A DNA stretch of 64,000 nucleotides, taken from NCBI GenBank assembly GCA_023400985.1, contig JAEXEN010000038.1, forward strand, positions 124,001-188,000. Reading direction: 5' to 3'. This document shows, piece by piece, positions 51,137 through 60,559 of the stretch (positions are counted from its first letter, which is position 1; every line of letters begins with the position of its first letter). Below the pieces are notes generated by a model. That model ran no database searches. It was given only the letters and a program-made list of their open reading frames with translations, and was not told the origin of the DNA. The translations under genes and the position numbers were made by a program. The DNA is from Bacillota bacterium (GTDB lineage Bacteria; Bacillota; Clostridia; Christensenellales; CAG-138).

Positions 51137-52169
51137 GGCAAACGGGGAACTGCTTTCAAAAGTCGGCAGCATGCAGCAACTGGCCTATATCCGCCCGGTC
51201 CGGTATCAGGAAGGGCGCGCGAAAGAAATGCATGCGTTTGAGATGAAAAGCGGGCCTCTCCTCTTCACCGCCTTGGCCGACAAATGCCTGGATATCGCGG
51301 AGCTTAGCTATCGCGGCATTAACATAGGCTTTCTTTCAAAACCGGGGCTGATCGGGCTTGGGTCTGCGGATACGCATGGAAACGAGGCGCAGCGCAGCAT
51401 CATGGGCGGCTTTTTGTTTACGGCGGGGCTCGAAAACATATGCGCGCCGTGCGTGGATGACGGAAAGGAATACCCCATGCACGGGCGCATACGCACTACG
51501 CCCGGCGAGCACCTTTGCGCGGATGCGTTTTGGGAGGATGGCGTCTATCGGATGCGGCTTTCCGGCGAGATGCGCGAGGCGGAGCTCTTTGGTGAAAATA
51601 TCACCTTGCGCCGCAGCATTGAAACCGCCTATGGCTCAAACAGCATACTGCTTACCGATACCGTCACAAACGAGGGATTCCGCCCGGAGCCCGCGTTGCT
51701 ATTGTATCACTTCAACTTCGGATATCCGTTTTTAGATACGGGTGCGCGCATACATCTGCCCGCCAAGTCCAGCATGCCGCGGGACGGCGCCGCGGCCGCG
51801 GGGCTTGAAAACTGGCAAAGTGTGGAGCCGCCGATCCCCTGCGCGCCCGAGCAGGTGTTCATCCACGAAATGGAGGCGGATCCAAACGGGGAAGTCTGCG
51901 CCGCCTTGTACAGCCCGAAGCATGGGCTGCGGGTGAAGCTATGTTATCATAAAGAACAGCTTCCTTATTTTATGCAATGGAAATCCGTCGCGTCCGGGGA
52001 TTATGTGGTGGGGCTTGAGCCCGCCAACGCCATCGTATACGGGAGACTCTACCAAAAGGAGCATGGCGGATTGCCCATGCTTGATGCACAGCAAAGCGAA
52101 AGCATATCCATACGCATAACCATTGAAGAAGATGAGCCGAGGAGGTCTTTGCAAAATGAAACGGTCTGA
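51126..52169 (+). CDS. DUF4432 family, aldose-epimerase-like protein
   Basis: 347 aa, beta-rich, with the DUF4432 phrases ADKCLDIAELSYRGINIGFLS and FTAGLENICAPC; His-containing HGRIRTTPGEHL and Glu in VVGLEPANA are near the expected epimerase site. The family resembles galactose mutarotase, and characterised roles are few. It overlaps both neighbours, so it is translated as a unit with the dehydrogenase and isomerase. Confidence 0.88.
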   Translation: MEHKANGELLSKVGSMQQLAYIRPVRYQEGRAKEMHAFEMKSGPLLFTALADKCLDIAELSYRGINIGFLSKPGLIGLGSADTHGNEAQRSIMGGFLFTAGLENICAPCVDDGKEYPMHGRIRTTPGEHLCADAFWEDGVYRMRLSGEMREAELFGENITLRRSIETAYGSNSILLTDTVTNEGFRPEPALLLYHFNFGYPFLDTGARIHLPAKSSMPRDGAAAAGLENWQSVEPPIPCAPEQVFIHEMEADPNGEVCAALYSPKHGLRVKLCYHKEQLPYFMQWKSVASGDYVVGLEPANAIVYGRLYQKEHGGLPMLDAQQSESISIRITIEEDEPRRSLQNETV

Positions 52170-52845
52170 AATCAACCGGGCGCTTCGAGAATTGGAAGGA
52201 ATGGCTTCCGAATACCGTTTTGCGCTGCCGCCTTTTTGCCATTTTACGCCTGAAGAGTGGCGGGAGAAGGGGCACGAGTACGACGAGATACGCGATAATA
52301 TGCTGGGATGGGATATCACGGACTATGGCCTCGGCCGCTTTGACGAGGTAGGCTTTTCCCTCATCACATTGCGAAACGGCAATTTGAAGATGCGGGATAC
52401 GTACAAAAAGACATATGCGGAAAAACTGCTCTATCTCAAAGAGGGGCAGTATTCCCCCAATCACTTCCATTGGAGCAAGATGGAGGATATCATCAACCGC
52501 GGCGGCGGCAATCTGCTCATCCGCGTGTACAATTCCACGCCGGACGAGCAGCTTGATCGCACGAATGCCGTCACGCTCCATATGGACGGCGTCTTACGCA
52601 TCGTATCTGCAGGTGCGCAGGTGAAGCTCGAACCGGGCATGAGCATTTCCATACAGCCTTATCTGTACCACGATTTTGAGGTCGAGTCGGGCACGGGACC
52701 GGTACTCATCGGTGAGGTGAGCCAATGCAACGACGACAATACGGACAACCGCTTTTATGAGCCCATCGGCCGTTTCCCCGCTATCGAGGAGGATGAGCCG
52801 CCATACCGTCTTCTCTGCAACGAATACCCGCCCGCGGCGGATTGA
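52156..52845 (+). CDS. D-lyxose/D-mannose isomerase-type cupin protein
   Basis: 229 aa from ATG 52156, SD AGGAGGT. Cupin metal ligands are in NHFHWSKMEDIINRGGGNLL (His-x-His and Glu), with the later His in YLYHDFEVESG. It resembles the D-lyxose isomerase family (PF07385), which interconverts lyxose/xylulose or mannose/fructose. The kinase downstream is fructokinase-like, so a ketose product is plausible (inference). Confidence 0.88.
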   Translation: MKRSEINRALRELEGMASEYRFALPPFCHFTPEEWREKGHEYDEIRDNMLGWDITDYGLGRFDEVGFSLITLRNGNLKMRDTYKKTYAEKLLYLKEGQYSPNHFHWSKMEDIINRGGGNLLIRVYNSTPDEQLDRTNAVTLHMDGVLRIVSAGAQVKLEPGMSISIQPYLYHDFEVESGTGPVLIGEVSQCNDDNTDNRFYEPIGRFPAIEEDEPPYRLLCNEYPPAAD

Positions 52846-52863
52846 GGAGGAAGGAAAACCCTT

Positions 52864-53871
52864 ATGGACGCTATCGCGCTGGGCGAGCTGCTTATCGACT
52901 TTGTGCAGACGGGGGAGACCGCGCAGGGCGCGCCCCTGATGGCCGCCAACCCCGGCGGTGCGCCGCTTAACTACCTCGGCGCGCTCGCGCGCTACGGGCA
53001 AAGCTGCGGCATGGTGGGCATGGTCGGTGCGGACGCTTTCGGCCGCCAGCTTCAACGTACGCTCGCGGCATATACTATCGCTTTTCTCGGAGGCGTTACG
53101 CAGGAGGCGTTTACCACGCTTGCTTTCGTATCGCTCGACGAGCGGGGCGATCGCTCGTTCTCCTTCGCGCGAAAGCCCGGCGCGGATACCTGCCTTAAAA
53201 CGGAGGATATCCACTTTGAGGAGATCAAAAAGGCGCGGGTCTTTCACTTCGGCACGCTCTCGCTCACGCATGAGCCCGCGCGAAGCGCCACCATGGAGGC
53301 CGTGCGCTTTGCGAAGGAAAACGGGGTATTGGTAAGCTTTGATCCCAATTACCGCTCGATGTTATGGGAGAGCCCCGACGCGGCGCGGGAGGCCATGCGC
53401 TGGGGCTTTGCCAGAGCGGACGCGGTCAAGGCGGGCGCGGATGAGTGGGAGCTTGCTTTTGGAATTCCGGCGCGGCAGGCGGCAAAAAACCTTGTAGAAA
53501 ACGGGGCGAAGCTCGCCTTCGTCACCATGGGGTCGGAAGGCTGCTTTTTTACGAACGGGCGCATAGAGCGTTTCGTTCCCGCCTTTCAAGTCGACGCGCG
53601 GGACACCACTGGCGCGGGGGATATCTTCTTCGGCGCGGTCATGAGCCGCATACTGTCCTCCGGCGTGCCTGTTGGGGAGCTAAGCGAAGCGCAGCTTCTT
53701 TATGCCGTGCGCTTTGGCGCGGCGGCTGCGGCGCTTTCCGCCACAATGCCCGGAGGATTGCCGAGCATTGCGGAGGAAGCGGATGTATTGGCGCTGATGG
53801 GACCGCCGTACGAAGCGCAAAGAAGCAAAAAAAATCTGAAACGTTATACATGCGGAGCAAGGGGCACATAA
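52864..53871 (+). CDS. PfkB-family carbohydrate kinase (fructokinase-like)
   Basis: 335 aa. The N-terminal substrate region is NPGGAPLNYLGALARYG. The C-terminal PfkB signature DARDTTGAGDIFFGAVMSR contains the catalytic Asp. It phosphorylates a ketose, most like fructokinases. Last gene of the dehydrogenase-epimerase-isomerase operon, 18 bp after the isomerase. The pathway would be oxidation, mutarotation, isomerisation and phosphorylation of a rare sugar or polyol. No transporter is in the operon. Confidence 0.92.
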   Translation: MDAIALGELLIDFVQTGETAQGAPLMAANPGGAPLNYLGALARYGQSCGMVGMVGADAFGRQLQRTLAAYTIAFLGGVTQEAFTTLAFVSLDERGDRSFSFARKPGADTCLKTEDIHFEEIKKARVFHFGTLSLTHEPARSATMEAVRFAKENGVLVSFDPNYRSMLWESPDAAREAMRWGFARADAVKAGADEWELAFGIPARQAAKNLVENGAKLAFVTMGSEGCFFTNGRIERFVPAFQVDARDTTGAGDIFFGAVMSRILSSGVPVGELSEAQLLYAVRFGAAAAALSATMPGGLPSIAEEADVLALMGPPYEAQRSKKNLKRYTCGARGT

Positions 53872-54015
53872 TAAAAGACAAACGCCGGGCGGCGTGTCGT
53901 TCGTACCGCCAGATGCGAGGCTTGTTTGGGCCCCTGGGTTATCCGTGATATGTTGGCGGAACCGTCAAAAAACGCGAAAAAAACCATGCAATAAATTGAT
54001 GTAATACCTTTGTAT
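53872..54015. other. Gap upstream of sigG, nothing recognised
   Basis: Open frames here are short and lack SD sites. No gene, tRNA or riboswitch seen before the terminator at 54016. Confidence 0.6.
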
Positions 54016-54047
54016 ACGGGCGAAAAATCGGTTTTTTCGCCCGTTTT
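54016..54047 (+). terminator. Intrinsic terminator before sigG
   Basis: Stem ACGGGCGAAAAA (54016-54027) and TTTTTCGCCCGT (54033-54044), 5-nt loop, then TTT. It isolates sigG from the kinase operon. Confidence 0.85.
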
Positions 54048-54052
54048 CGTTC

Positions 54053-54082
54053 GGATAAAATCCCTCCCTTGCGGCAATGCTA
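54053..54082 (+). promoter_or_regulatory. Predicted forespore (sigma-F/sigma-G) promoter of sigG
   Basis: GGATA (54053-54057), 15 bp, GGCAATGCTA (54073-54082) resembles the forespore consensus GywTA-N15-GgnrAnAnTw, with one deviation in each box. sigG is known in Bacillus to be read by sigma-F and sigma-G. The ATG at 54077 falls inside this -10, which argues against it as the start codon. Confidence 0.5.
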
Positions 54083-54118
54083 GTTTCTAAGCAAAGCCGA
54101 AAAGGGGAGGGGATTTTT

Positions 54119-54892
54119 CTGTATACGAACAAAGTTGAAATTTGCGGCCTCGATACGGCCAAGCTGCCGATGATGACGCACAAACGCAGCCAGGAGCTTC
54201 TTTTGAAGGTCAAGGCGGGCGATATGGAGGCGCGTGAGGAGTTCATCCGTGAAAATCTGCGTCTTGTTTTGAGCGTGATCCAACGGTTTTCCAACCGCGG
54301 CGAGCAGATGGACGATCTGTTTCAGGTGGGCTGCATCGGGCTCATCAAAGCTTTGGATAACTTCGATCTCTCCCACAATGTGCGCTTCTCCACCTATGCC
54401 GTGCCTATGATCATCGGGGAATTGCGGCGGCATTTGCGCGACAATAACCCCCTTCGCGTCAGCCGCTCCCTCCGCGATACGGCCTATAAGGCGTTGCAGA
54501 TGCGCACCAAGCTTGCCGAGGAAAACGCGCGCGAGCCGCATATTTCGGAAGTCGCCAAGGCGCTTGGGCTGCCCGAGGAGGACGTCGTGTTCGCTCTCGA
54601 CGCCATTCAGGATCCCGTATCGCTGTTTGAACCCATCTATCATGACGACGGCGACGCCATCTACGTGATGGATCAGGTGAAGGACGATACCTGTTCCGAC
54701 GAGCTGTGGCTCGACCGCATCAGCATCGAGGGTGGGCTCAGTCATCTGACCGATCGCGAAAAGCGCATCATTGAGCTTCGTTTCTTCCACGGAAAAACGC
54801 AGATGGAGGTTGCCGAGGAGATCAAAATAAGCCAGGCGCAGGTATCGCGTCTCGAAAAAAGCGCTTTGAAACATATGCGAAAGCACGTTTGA
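54119..54892 (+). CDS. sigG: Sporulation sigma factor SigG, apparent CTG start
   Basis: Late forespore RNA polymerase sigma factor. The sequence from residue 3, TNKVEICGLDTAKLP, matches the conserved SigG N-terminus. Region 2 has DLFQVGCIGLIKALDNFDLS and FSTYAVPMIIGE, region 3 RVSRSLRDTAYKALQ, and region 4 GKTQMEVAEEIKISQAQVSR. The start is best placed at CTG 54119: AAGGGGAGGGG lies 6-7 bases upstream, and the product is then 257 aa, the family length. The only ATG (54077) adds 14 atypical residues and lies in the promoter. sigE and spoIIGA are not adjacent. Confidence 0.93.
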   Translation: MYTNKVEICGLDTAKLPMMTHKRSQELLLKVKAGDMEAREEFIRENLRLVLSVIQRFSNRGEQMDDLFQVGCIGLIKALDNFDLSHNVRFSTYAVPMIIGELRRHLRDNNPLRVSRSLRDTAYKALQMRTKLAEENAREPHISEVAKALGLPEEDVVFALDAIQDPVSLFEPIYHDDGDAIYVMDQVKDDTCSDELWLDRISIEGGLSHLTDREKRIIELRFFHGKTQMEVAEEIKISQAQVSRLEKSALKHMRKHV

Positions 54893-54979
54893 CCGGACCC
54901 GAACCTGAAAGCCGCCAAAGGCTTTTTTCCCCGCGTCCCGCATACATATCTAAATAGGTTTGTATGGGGGACGTTTGTT

Positions 54980-55261
54980 ATGGGCAGAAAAATAAGGTTA
55001 AAGAAGAAGATCATCGAGGCGCTCGATCTGCCGATGGAAACAGCGCTCGACGTGCCGCGGCTCACGATACTCGGGACGGAACGGGTATTGGTGGAAAACC
55101 ATAAGGGCATCTACGAATACTTCCCTAGCTTCGTGCGGCTTCAAACAGGAAGCGGTATGCTCAGGATAGGCGGAGAGGGACTTGCACTCGAGGAGTTGAG
55201 CAAGGAAAGGCTTTTGGTAAGCGGCAAAATCGCGTCTGTCGAATATGAAAACAAAGTGTAA
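54980..55261 (+). CDS. yqfC: Sporulation protein YqfC
   Basis: 93 aa, YabP/YqfC family. The phrases LPMETALDVPRLTILGTERVLVENHKGIYEY and LRIGGEGLALEEL are typical. In Bacillus it is a mother-cell sporulation gene of the sigma-E regulon. It is placed directly before yqfD as usual, 45 bp apart. Small soluble protein; molecular role unknown. Confidence 0.93.
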   Translation: MGRKIRLKKKIIEALDLPMETALDVPRLTILGTERVLVENHKGIYEYFPSFVRLQTGSGMLRIGGEGLALEELSKERLLVSGKIASVEYENKV

Positions 55262-55306
55262 ATTCGGCGGTTAAATGCCGGTACCGCGTGGGCTTGGGGG
55301 ACGGCG

Positions 55307-56467
55307 ATGCGGCGGGGTATATGGAATTCTTTGGCGGGATATGTTATCATACAAATGGACGGCTTGTCGCTCGAACGCTTTCTCAATCTCGCTTTGTCGC
55401 GCGGTATCGAGATTTGGGACGTGAAGCGCAAGGGCACCTCGTCCATGACGGCGTGCGTCAGTATGGAGGGCTTTTACGCTCTTCACAGGCTCAGGCGCAC
55501 GCAGCGTTGCCGCATACGGATTTTAGAAAAGCACGGCGTCGTGGTATCGCTTCTGCCTTTGCGCTTTCGCAAGGTGCTCCTGTTCGGCTGGGTTGTGGTA
55601 CTAGCAGCCCTCCTCGGGGCGTCGCGCTTTGTCTGGTTCGTAACCGTTTCGGGCTGTGACGTGGTGGACGAGCGCGCGATCATCGCCACGCTCGAAGGCA
55701 TGGATATACATCCGGGAACCCCGCGTTCCGAAGTGCGCACTCCCGAGCTCAACCGCGCCGTGATGGCGTCGGACGGCCGCATCGCATGGGCGGGTACTGA
55801 GTTGAACGGGGTCATCCTCAAGGTAAGCATCCGCGAGGCGGTAAAAACGCCGCAGGTGGTCGAAACAGAGCCGCCCGCAAGCATTTACGCCTCCGAAGAA
55901 GGGGTCATCAGCCGCATCGTCGCGTACAGCGGAAGCCCCAAGGTGCGCGTGGGCGACGCCGTGAAAAAAGGCGATCTGCTCATAAGCGCCGACATGGCGG
56001 CCGAGGGCGCCGCGCCGAACTACGTGCGTGCGCACGGCGAGGTGATCGCGCAGGTCCATTACCGCTTTACCTATACCGCGGGGCCGAATTTGGAGAAACC
56101 CGTTCGTACGGGCCTTTCTTTTACCTATACGGGCATAAGCCTGTTCGGTTACCGGCTGTTTGAGCCGGAAAGCCCGTATACCTTAAGCGAGACGGAAACA
56201 GTTTCGTCAGGGACGTTTTATAACCTTTTCCTGCCCGTTGTGATCGAAAGCCGAGCGTGTTACGAGCTCATAAACACGCCCATGCCGGCCACATACGAGG
56301 AGCTTGAATTCTACGCGGTGCGCATGGCGCAAAAGGTGCTTACGGATGGGCTTCCGCGCGATGGGAAGATACTTTCGAAAAAGACCCTTGTAAAAGCGTT
56401 GGAGTCCGGCACGGTGCAGGCCGTCATCGACGTGACGGTGGAACAGAGTATCGCGCTGACCAAATAA
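55307..56467 (+). CDS. yqfD: Sporulation protein YqfD
   Basis: 386 aa. N-terminal FoF-like region, one membrane helix (VLLFGWVVVLAALLGASRFVWF, about 89-110), then the extracytoplasmic YqfD domain with EGVISRIVAYSGSPKVRVGD and GDLLISADM. Required for efficient sporulation in Bacillus (sigma-E regulon). Start ATG 55307; a start at ATG 55355 (MDGLSLERFL) is also possible. Confidence 0.92.
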   Translation: MRRGIWNSLAGYVIIQMDGLSLERFLNLALSRGIEIWDVKRKGTSSMTACVSMEGFYALHRLRRTQRCRIRILEKHGVVVSLLPLRFRKVLLFGWVVVLAALLGASRFVWFVTVSGCDVVDERAIIATLEGMDIHPGTPRSEVRTPELNRAVMASDGRIAWAGTELNGVILKVSIREAVKTPQVVETEPPASIYASEEGVISRIVAYSGSPKVRVGDAVKKGDLLISADMAAEGAAPNYVRAHGEVIAQVHYRFTYTAGPNLEKPVRTGLSFTYTGISLFGYRLFEPESPYTLSETETVSSGTFYNLFLPVVIESRACYELINTPMPATYEELEFYAVRMAQKVLTDGLPRDGKILSKKTLVKALESGTVQAVIDVTVEQSIALTK

Positions 56468-56501
56468 ATTTATTTTCGATGAGGTTCTGTAAGACGATTG
56501 T

Positions 56502-57521
56502 ATGGATCGATTTTTTGAAACCCCCGCCGCCGAAGCGCTTTCCTGCGGAAGCGGCGAACCCATGGAAAGGCATGTTGCCTTGGGCTCCGTGGACGAGGCC
56601 ATAAAGCTTTTCGGCGTATTCGATGAAAATCTCAAGATCATCGAGGATGAAACCGGCGCGCGCATCAGCGCAGAGGCCGAGAGCATTTGCGTGAGAGGCG
56701 GCGCTAAAGAAACAGAACTGGCGGCAATCGTTTTGGACAAGCTGCTCCATGTCTTGCGGCGCGGCGAGAGCATCGACCGCAGCCGCATCCGCTACGCGAT
56801 CGACCTCGCGAAGGAGGGGAACGCGGAGCTTATCACCGAGCTTGTGGACGACGTGGTCGCCTTTACCAACAAGGGCAGGCAGATCAAGTGTAAAACGCTC
56901 GGTCAGAAGAAATACGTATCCGCGCTCAAGCATAATACCGTTGTGTTTGGCGTCGGCCCCGCAGGCACGGGAAAAACCTATCTCGCGGTGGCGATGGCGG
57001 TACTGGCGCTCAAAAACAAGGATGTCGATAAGATCATCCTCACCCGTCCGGCGGTGGAGGCAGGCGAAAAGCTCGGCTTCCTGCCGGGTGATCTGCAAAA
57101 CAAGGTGGACCCGTACCTTCGGCCGCTTTACGACGCGCTCAACGATTTTTTGGGCGGCGAGTCGTTCAAAAGCCTGACCGAGCGCGGGGCTATCGAGGTC
57201 GCGCCGCTTGCGTACATGCGCGGGCGCACGCTTAACGACGCTTACATCATTTTGGACGAGGCACAAAACTGCACCGCCGAGCAGATGAAGATGTTTCTCA
57301 CTCGCTTCGGCGAGGGCTCGCGCGTTGTGGTGACGGGGGATATCACCCAGATCGACCTCCCGCGCGAGAGGAAGAGCGGCCTCGTGCACGCGCTCGAGGT
57401 GTTGAAGGATACCGAGGGCATCGCGCAGGTGTATTTGACACATAAGGATGTTGTCCGTCACGAAATGGTGCAGCGCATCATCAAAGCTTACGAAAAGTCG
57501 GAACGTTATTTCCATACCTGA
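56502..57521 (+). CDS. phoH: PhoH-family ATPase
   Basis: 339 aa. The N-terminal KH-like region (about 20-100) is followed by the PhoH NTPase core: Walker A FGVGPAGTGKTYLA, LTRPAVEAGEKLGFLPGD, and Walker B AYIILDEAQNCT. Thought to act in RNA metabolism together with YbeY, which is encoded two genes downstream. Position between yqfD and pgpH is the standard Firmicute order. Confidence 0.95.
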   Translation: MDRFFETPAAEALSCGSGEPMERHVALGSVDEAIKLFGVFDENLKIIEDETGARISAEAESICVRGGAKETELAAIVLDKLLHVLRRGESIDRSRIRYAIDLAKEGNAELITELVDDVVAFTNKGRQIKCKTLGQKKYVSALKHNTVVFGVGPAGTGKTYLAVAMAVLALKNKDVDKIILTRPAVEAGEKLGFLPGDLQNKVDPYLRPLYDALNDFLGGESFKSLTERGAIEVAPLAYMRGRTLNDAYIILDEAQNCTAEQMKMFLTRFGEGSRVVVTGDITQIDLPRERKSGLVHALEVLKDTEGIAQVYLTHKDVVRHEMVQRIIKAYEKSERYFHT

Positions 57522-57546
57522 TCGCATAAAAGGAAAGGGGAAGAGC

Positions 57547-59709
57547 ATGGCAGGCACCGAAAAAAAGTTCCGCATACCGTATCGGTACGTCCGCTATTTT
57601 TCCGCGGCGCTTCTTGCCGTTGCCTTCCTCGCCATGTATGTCATAGCGATCCTGGAGCTTACGCCCAAACGCTATGAGCTATCCGTTGGTTCTACCGCCC
57701 CCGAAACCATCTACGCCATGCGCGACGTGACGGACGATGCGGCAACTGAATCGCTTCGCGCGCTCGCGCGGCGCAACACGCCTAAAATCTATCGTATCGA
57801 CGCCGATAAAGTTACCTCTCTCAAGGCCGCTGCCGCCACTTTCTTTGACGCTGTAAGCGATATACGCACGGAGGCGAAAGGCCTTGTGACCGATGCCGGC
57901 GGCGATATCGCCGATATGACCGACGCGGAGAAGTGGGAGCAATACCTCACCGCCGAGCAGGTAAACGCATTTTTGGAAAAAACCGATCCGAAGCTTACAA
58001 AGGATCTGCTTTATGCGGCGATTGCCGCGACAGATACGGAGATTTCCTATTTGAAGGATATTGTTATACCCAAACTGAATACGGCGCTGAGTGCAGGATT
58101 GAATGAAAATTCACTCGAATCCGTAACGGCGAAAAGTAAGCTCGAACTTGCGGGGGCTACCCGCATTTCCGACGAGCTTAAGGCCATCGGGGAGAGCGCG
58201 ATAGACGCCTACATGCAACCCACATATCTGATCGACGAAGCGGCTACCGCCGCCGCGCAGGAGGAGAGCGCCGCCCGCATTGCCGACGTTACCGTGAAAA
58301 AGGGCGAGGTCTTGGTGAGCGAGGGGACGATCCTGAGCAAGGCGCAAATCGCGATGCTGCAAAAGCTCGGGCTTGTGCGTCAGGCGGAAAACGACGTTAC
58401 CATGCAGATCGGCATCGGGGTCTACATCCTCGTGGCGTATGTGGTGTTTGCAGCGTATCTGTTCGTATTGCACGATGAAATACTCGTCAATTTCAAAAGC
58501 TCCCTCATCCTCGCGGCATTCTTGTCGCTTACGGCGCTCATCAGCTGGGCGGTAAGCGGCATCAACGCGCATATGACCATCGTCCTTCTCGCGGTGATGC
58601 TGGCCGCGCTTTTGGTGTCCGAAAGCGCGGGCTTTGCCGTGGCGGTGATCATGGCGCTGTTTTCGGGCCTCATAGTCTGCGGCGACGGCACGCCGCTTTT
58701 CGGCTTTGAATTTGCGCTCATGCTCCTGTCTACGCTCGCCTCGGGCATTGTTACGGTGCTTTCGCTCCGCAAAACACATAACCGCGGAGCCATTATCGCG
58801 GCGGGCTCCATGGGTGGCGTGGCGGCGGCGGCAGTCACGGCGGCGCTTCATGTTTCCGTAGGCAACCCGTATACGATGCTGCTCGCGGATATGGGCTGGA
58901 GCCTCGGCAGCGCCATGCTCAGCGCCATGCTGGTAGTGGGTTCGCTTTCCATCTGGGAAAACCTGTTCGACGTGGCGACTGCCGCGCGGCTCAACGAGCT
59001 CTTAAACACCACGCAGCCGCTTTTAAAGCAGCTCATGCAGGAAGCGCCCGGCACCTATCAGCATTCCATGCTCGTTGCCACGCTTGCGGAAGCTGCCGCG
59101 GAAAAGATCGGCGCAAACAGTCTTTTGGCGCGCGTGGGTGCAGTCTACCATGACGTGGGCAAGCTCAAGCGTCCCTTTTATTTCAAGGAAAATCAAAAGC
59201 AAGGCGAGAACGTTCACGATACGCTCCCACCGGCCGAGAGCGCCGCGGCTATCATCGCGCACCAAAAAGACGGTGTGGCGCTCCTCATGCGGCATAAGCT
59301 TCCCTCGGCGGTCATCCGAATCGCGGCGGAGCACCATGGCAACGCGCTCATGAGTTATTTTTACCAAAAGGCGCTCGACGAGGGCGGGAAACCGAACACC
59401 AAGCTTTACCGTTACCCCGGCAACAAGCCGAGCACAAAGGAAAGCGCCATCGTGATGCTGGCCGATTCCTGCGAGGCTGCCGTGCGCTCGCTCGGCAGTG
59501 AAAGCACGCGCGAGGAGCGGGAACAAATGGTGCACCGTATCATCTGGCACAAACTCAGCGATCCCGACAGCCTTTTGGCGAGCGCACCCGTTACGCTGAG
59601 CGAACTTTCCTCCATCGAATCGAGCTTTTTGAAGACCTTCAACGGCATTCTGCATGATAGGGTGGAATACCCTTCTCCGGAGCAGAAAGGGAAAGGAAGT
59701 CAGCCGTGA
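57547..59709 (+). CDS. pgpH: 7TM-HD phosphodiesterase PgpH (YqfF)
   Basis: 720 aa from ATG 57547, SD GGAAAGGGG; the longer frame overlaps phoH. One N-terminal helix, a large extracytoplasmic domain (about 55-285), seven helices (about 290-510) and a cytoplasmic HD domain. HD motifs: YQHSMLVATLAEAAAEKIGA, AVYHDVGKLKRPFYF and AEHHGNALMSYFY. In Listeria and Bacillus this protein degrades c-di-AMP and so controls potassium and turgor. Confidence 0.94.
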   Translation: MAGTEKKFRIPYRYVRYFSAALLAVAFLAMYVIAILELTPKRYELSVGSTAPETIYAMRDVTDDAATESLRALARRNTPKIYRIDADKVTSLKAAAATFFDAVSDIRTEAKGLVTDAGGDIADMTDAEKWEQYLTAEQVNAFLEKTDPKLTKDLLYAAIAATDTEISYLKDIVIPKLNTALSAGLNENSLESVTAKSKLELAGATRISDELKAIGESAIDAYMQPTYLIDEAATAAAQEESAARIADVTVKKGEVLVSEGTILSKAQIAMLQKLGLVRQAENDVTMQIGIGVYILVAYVVFAAYLFVLHDEILVNFKSSLILAAFLSLTALISWAVSGINAHMTIVLLAVMLAALLVSESAGFAVAVIMALFSGLIVCGDGTPLFGFEFALMLLSTLASGIVTVLSLRKTHNRGAIIAAGSMGGVAAAAVTAALHVSVGNPYTMLLADMGWSLGSAMLSAMLVVGSLSIWENLFDVATAARLNELLNTTQPLLKQLMQEAPGTYQHSMLVATLAEAAAEKIGANSLLARVGAVYHDVGKLKRPFYFKENQKQGENVHDTLPPAESAAAIIAHQKDGVALLMRHKLPSAVIRIAAEHHGNALMSYFYQKALDEGGKPNTKLYRYPGNKPSTKESAIVMLADSCEAAVRSLGSESTREEREQMVHRIIWHKLSDPDSLLASAPVTLSELSSIESSFLKTFNGILHDRVEYPSPEQKGKGSQP

Positions 59710-60146
59710 TCGACGTGATCGTGAACTTCGACGGACTTGAAAAGAATATCCCCGCGGTCATAGAAAACGCCGTATCGTTTGCGCTTAGGCATGAGAATGC
59801 CGAGGGCGATATCGGTGTTGTGCTCACGGACGATGCGGAGATACGATCGCTGAATAGAAGCTTCCGCAATATCGATTCCACGACCGATGTGCTGAGCTTT
59901 CCCGCCAAAGAGGGCGAGGAAATAGAGGATATTCCGGACAGTCTTTTGGGCGATATCGCCATCTCCTGTCCGCGCGCGTTTTTGCAGGCGGAGGAATACG
60001 GGCATTCACCCGACCGGGAGTTTGCCTTTCTCGCGGTGCACGGCACGCTGCACATACTCGGCTATGACCATTTAAACGAGGAGGACGCAAAGAAAATGTT
60101 TGCCCTCCAAGAGATAATTCTAAACGATATGGGGTTGAAACGATGA
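59706..60146 (+). CDS. ybeY: Endoribonuclease YbeY
   Basis: 146 aa, GTG start overlapping the pgpH stop. Zinc metalloprotein of 16S rRNA maturation and ribosome quality control. The His triad is in HGTLHILGYDH (H-x3-H-x5-H). RNIDSTTDVLSFP is the other family signature. Confidence 0.96.
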   Translation: MIDVIVNFDGLEKNIPAVIENAVSFALRHENAEGDIGVVLTDDAEIRSLNRSFRNIDSTTDVLSFPAKEGEEIEDIPDSLLGDIAISCPRAFLQAEEYGHSPDREFAFLAVHGTLHILGYDHLNEEDAKKMFALQEIILNDMGLKR

Positions 60147-60559
60147 TACAGATCCATGATTTTGAAATCAAGAGCATGCTCCGCATGGCGAACGACGCCA
60201 AGGAGAGAGCGTATGTGCCCTACTCCAAATTCCGTGTGGGCGCGTGTCTTAAAACCGCATCGGGCGCATATTACCTCGGTTGCAACATCGAAAACGCGGC
60301 GTATTCGCCCACCAACTGCGCGGAGCGCACGGCGATCTTCAAGGCCGTTTATGACGGCGAACGCAAATTCGAGGCCATCGCCATCGTATGGGACGGCGAG
60401 GGTTTTGCGTCGCCCTGCGGCGTCTGCCGCCAAGTGCTTGCGGAGTTCTGCGAGCCCGATATGCCCGTCATCTGCGCCGACAGGAGCGGCCAGTACCGCG
60501 TGGTGCCCTTCGGCGAGCTTCTGCCCGCGGCGTTTACGCCGGCAGACTTGAACGTATGA
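60143..60559 (+). CDS. cdd: Cytidine deaminase
   Basis: 138 aa, homotetramer type. Zinc ligands: Cys in NCAERTA (with the catalytic Glu) and CxxC in PCGVCRQVL. Converts cytidine and deoxycytidine to uridine and deoxyuridine for pyrimidine salvage. The start overlaps ybeY (ATGA). dgkA, which usually lies between them in Bacillus, is absent. Confidence 0.95.
   Translation: MIQIHDFEIKSMLRMANDAKERAYVPYSKFRVGACLKTASGAYYLGCNIENAAYSPTNCAERTAIFKAVYDGERKFEAIAIVWDGEGFASPCGVCRQVLAEFCEPDMPVICADRSGQYRVVPFGELLPAAFTPADLNV

Noticed and set aside
54077..54118. ATG 54077 as sigG start
   Set aside because: It lies in the predicted -10, has no SD and adds 14 residues absent from SigG proteins.
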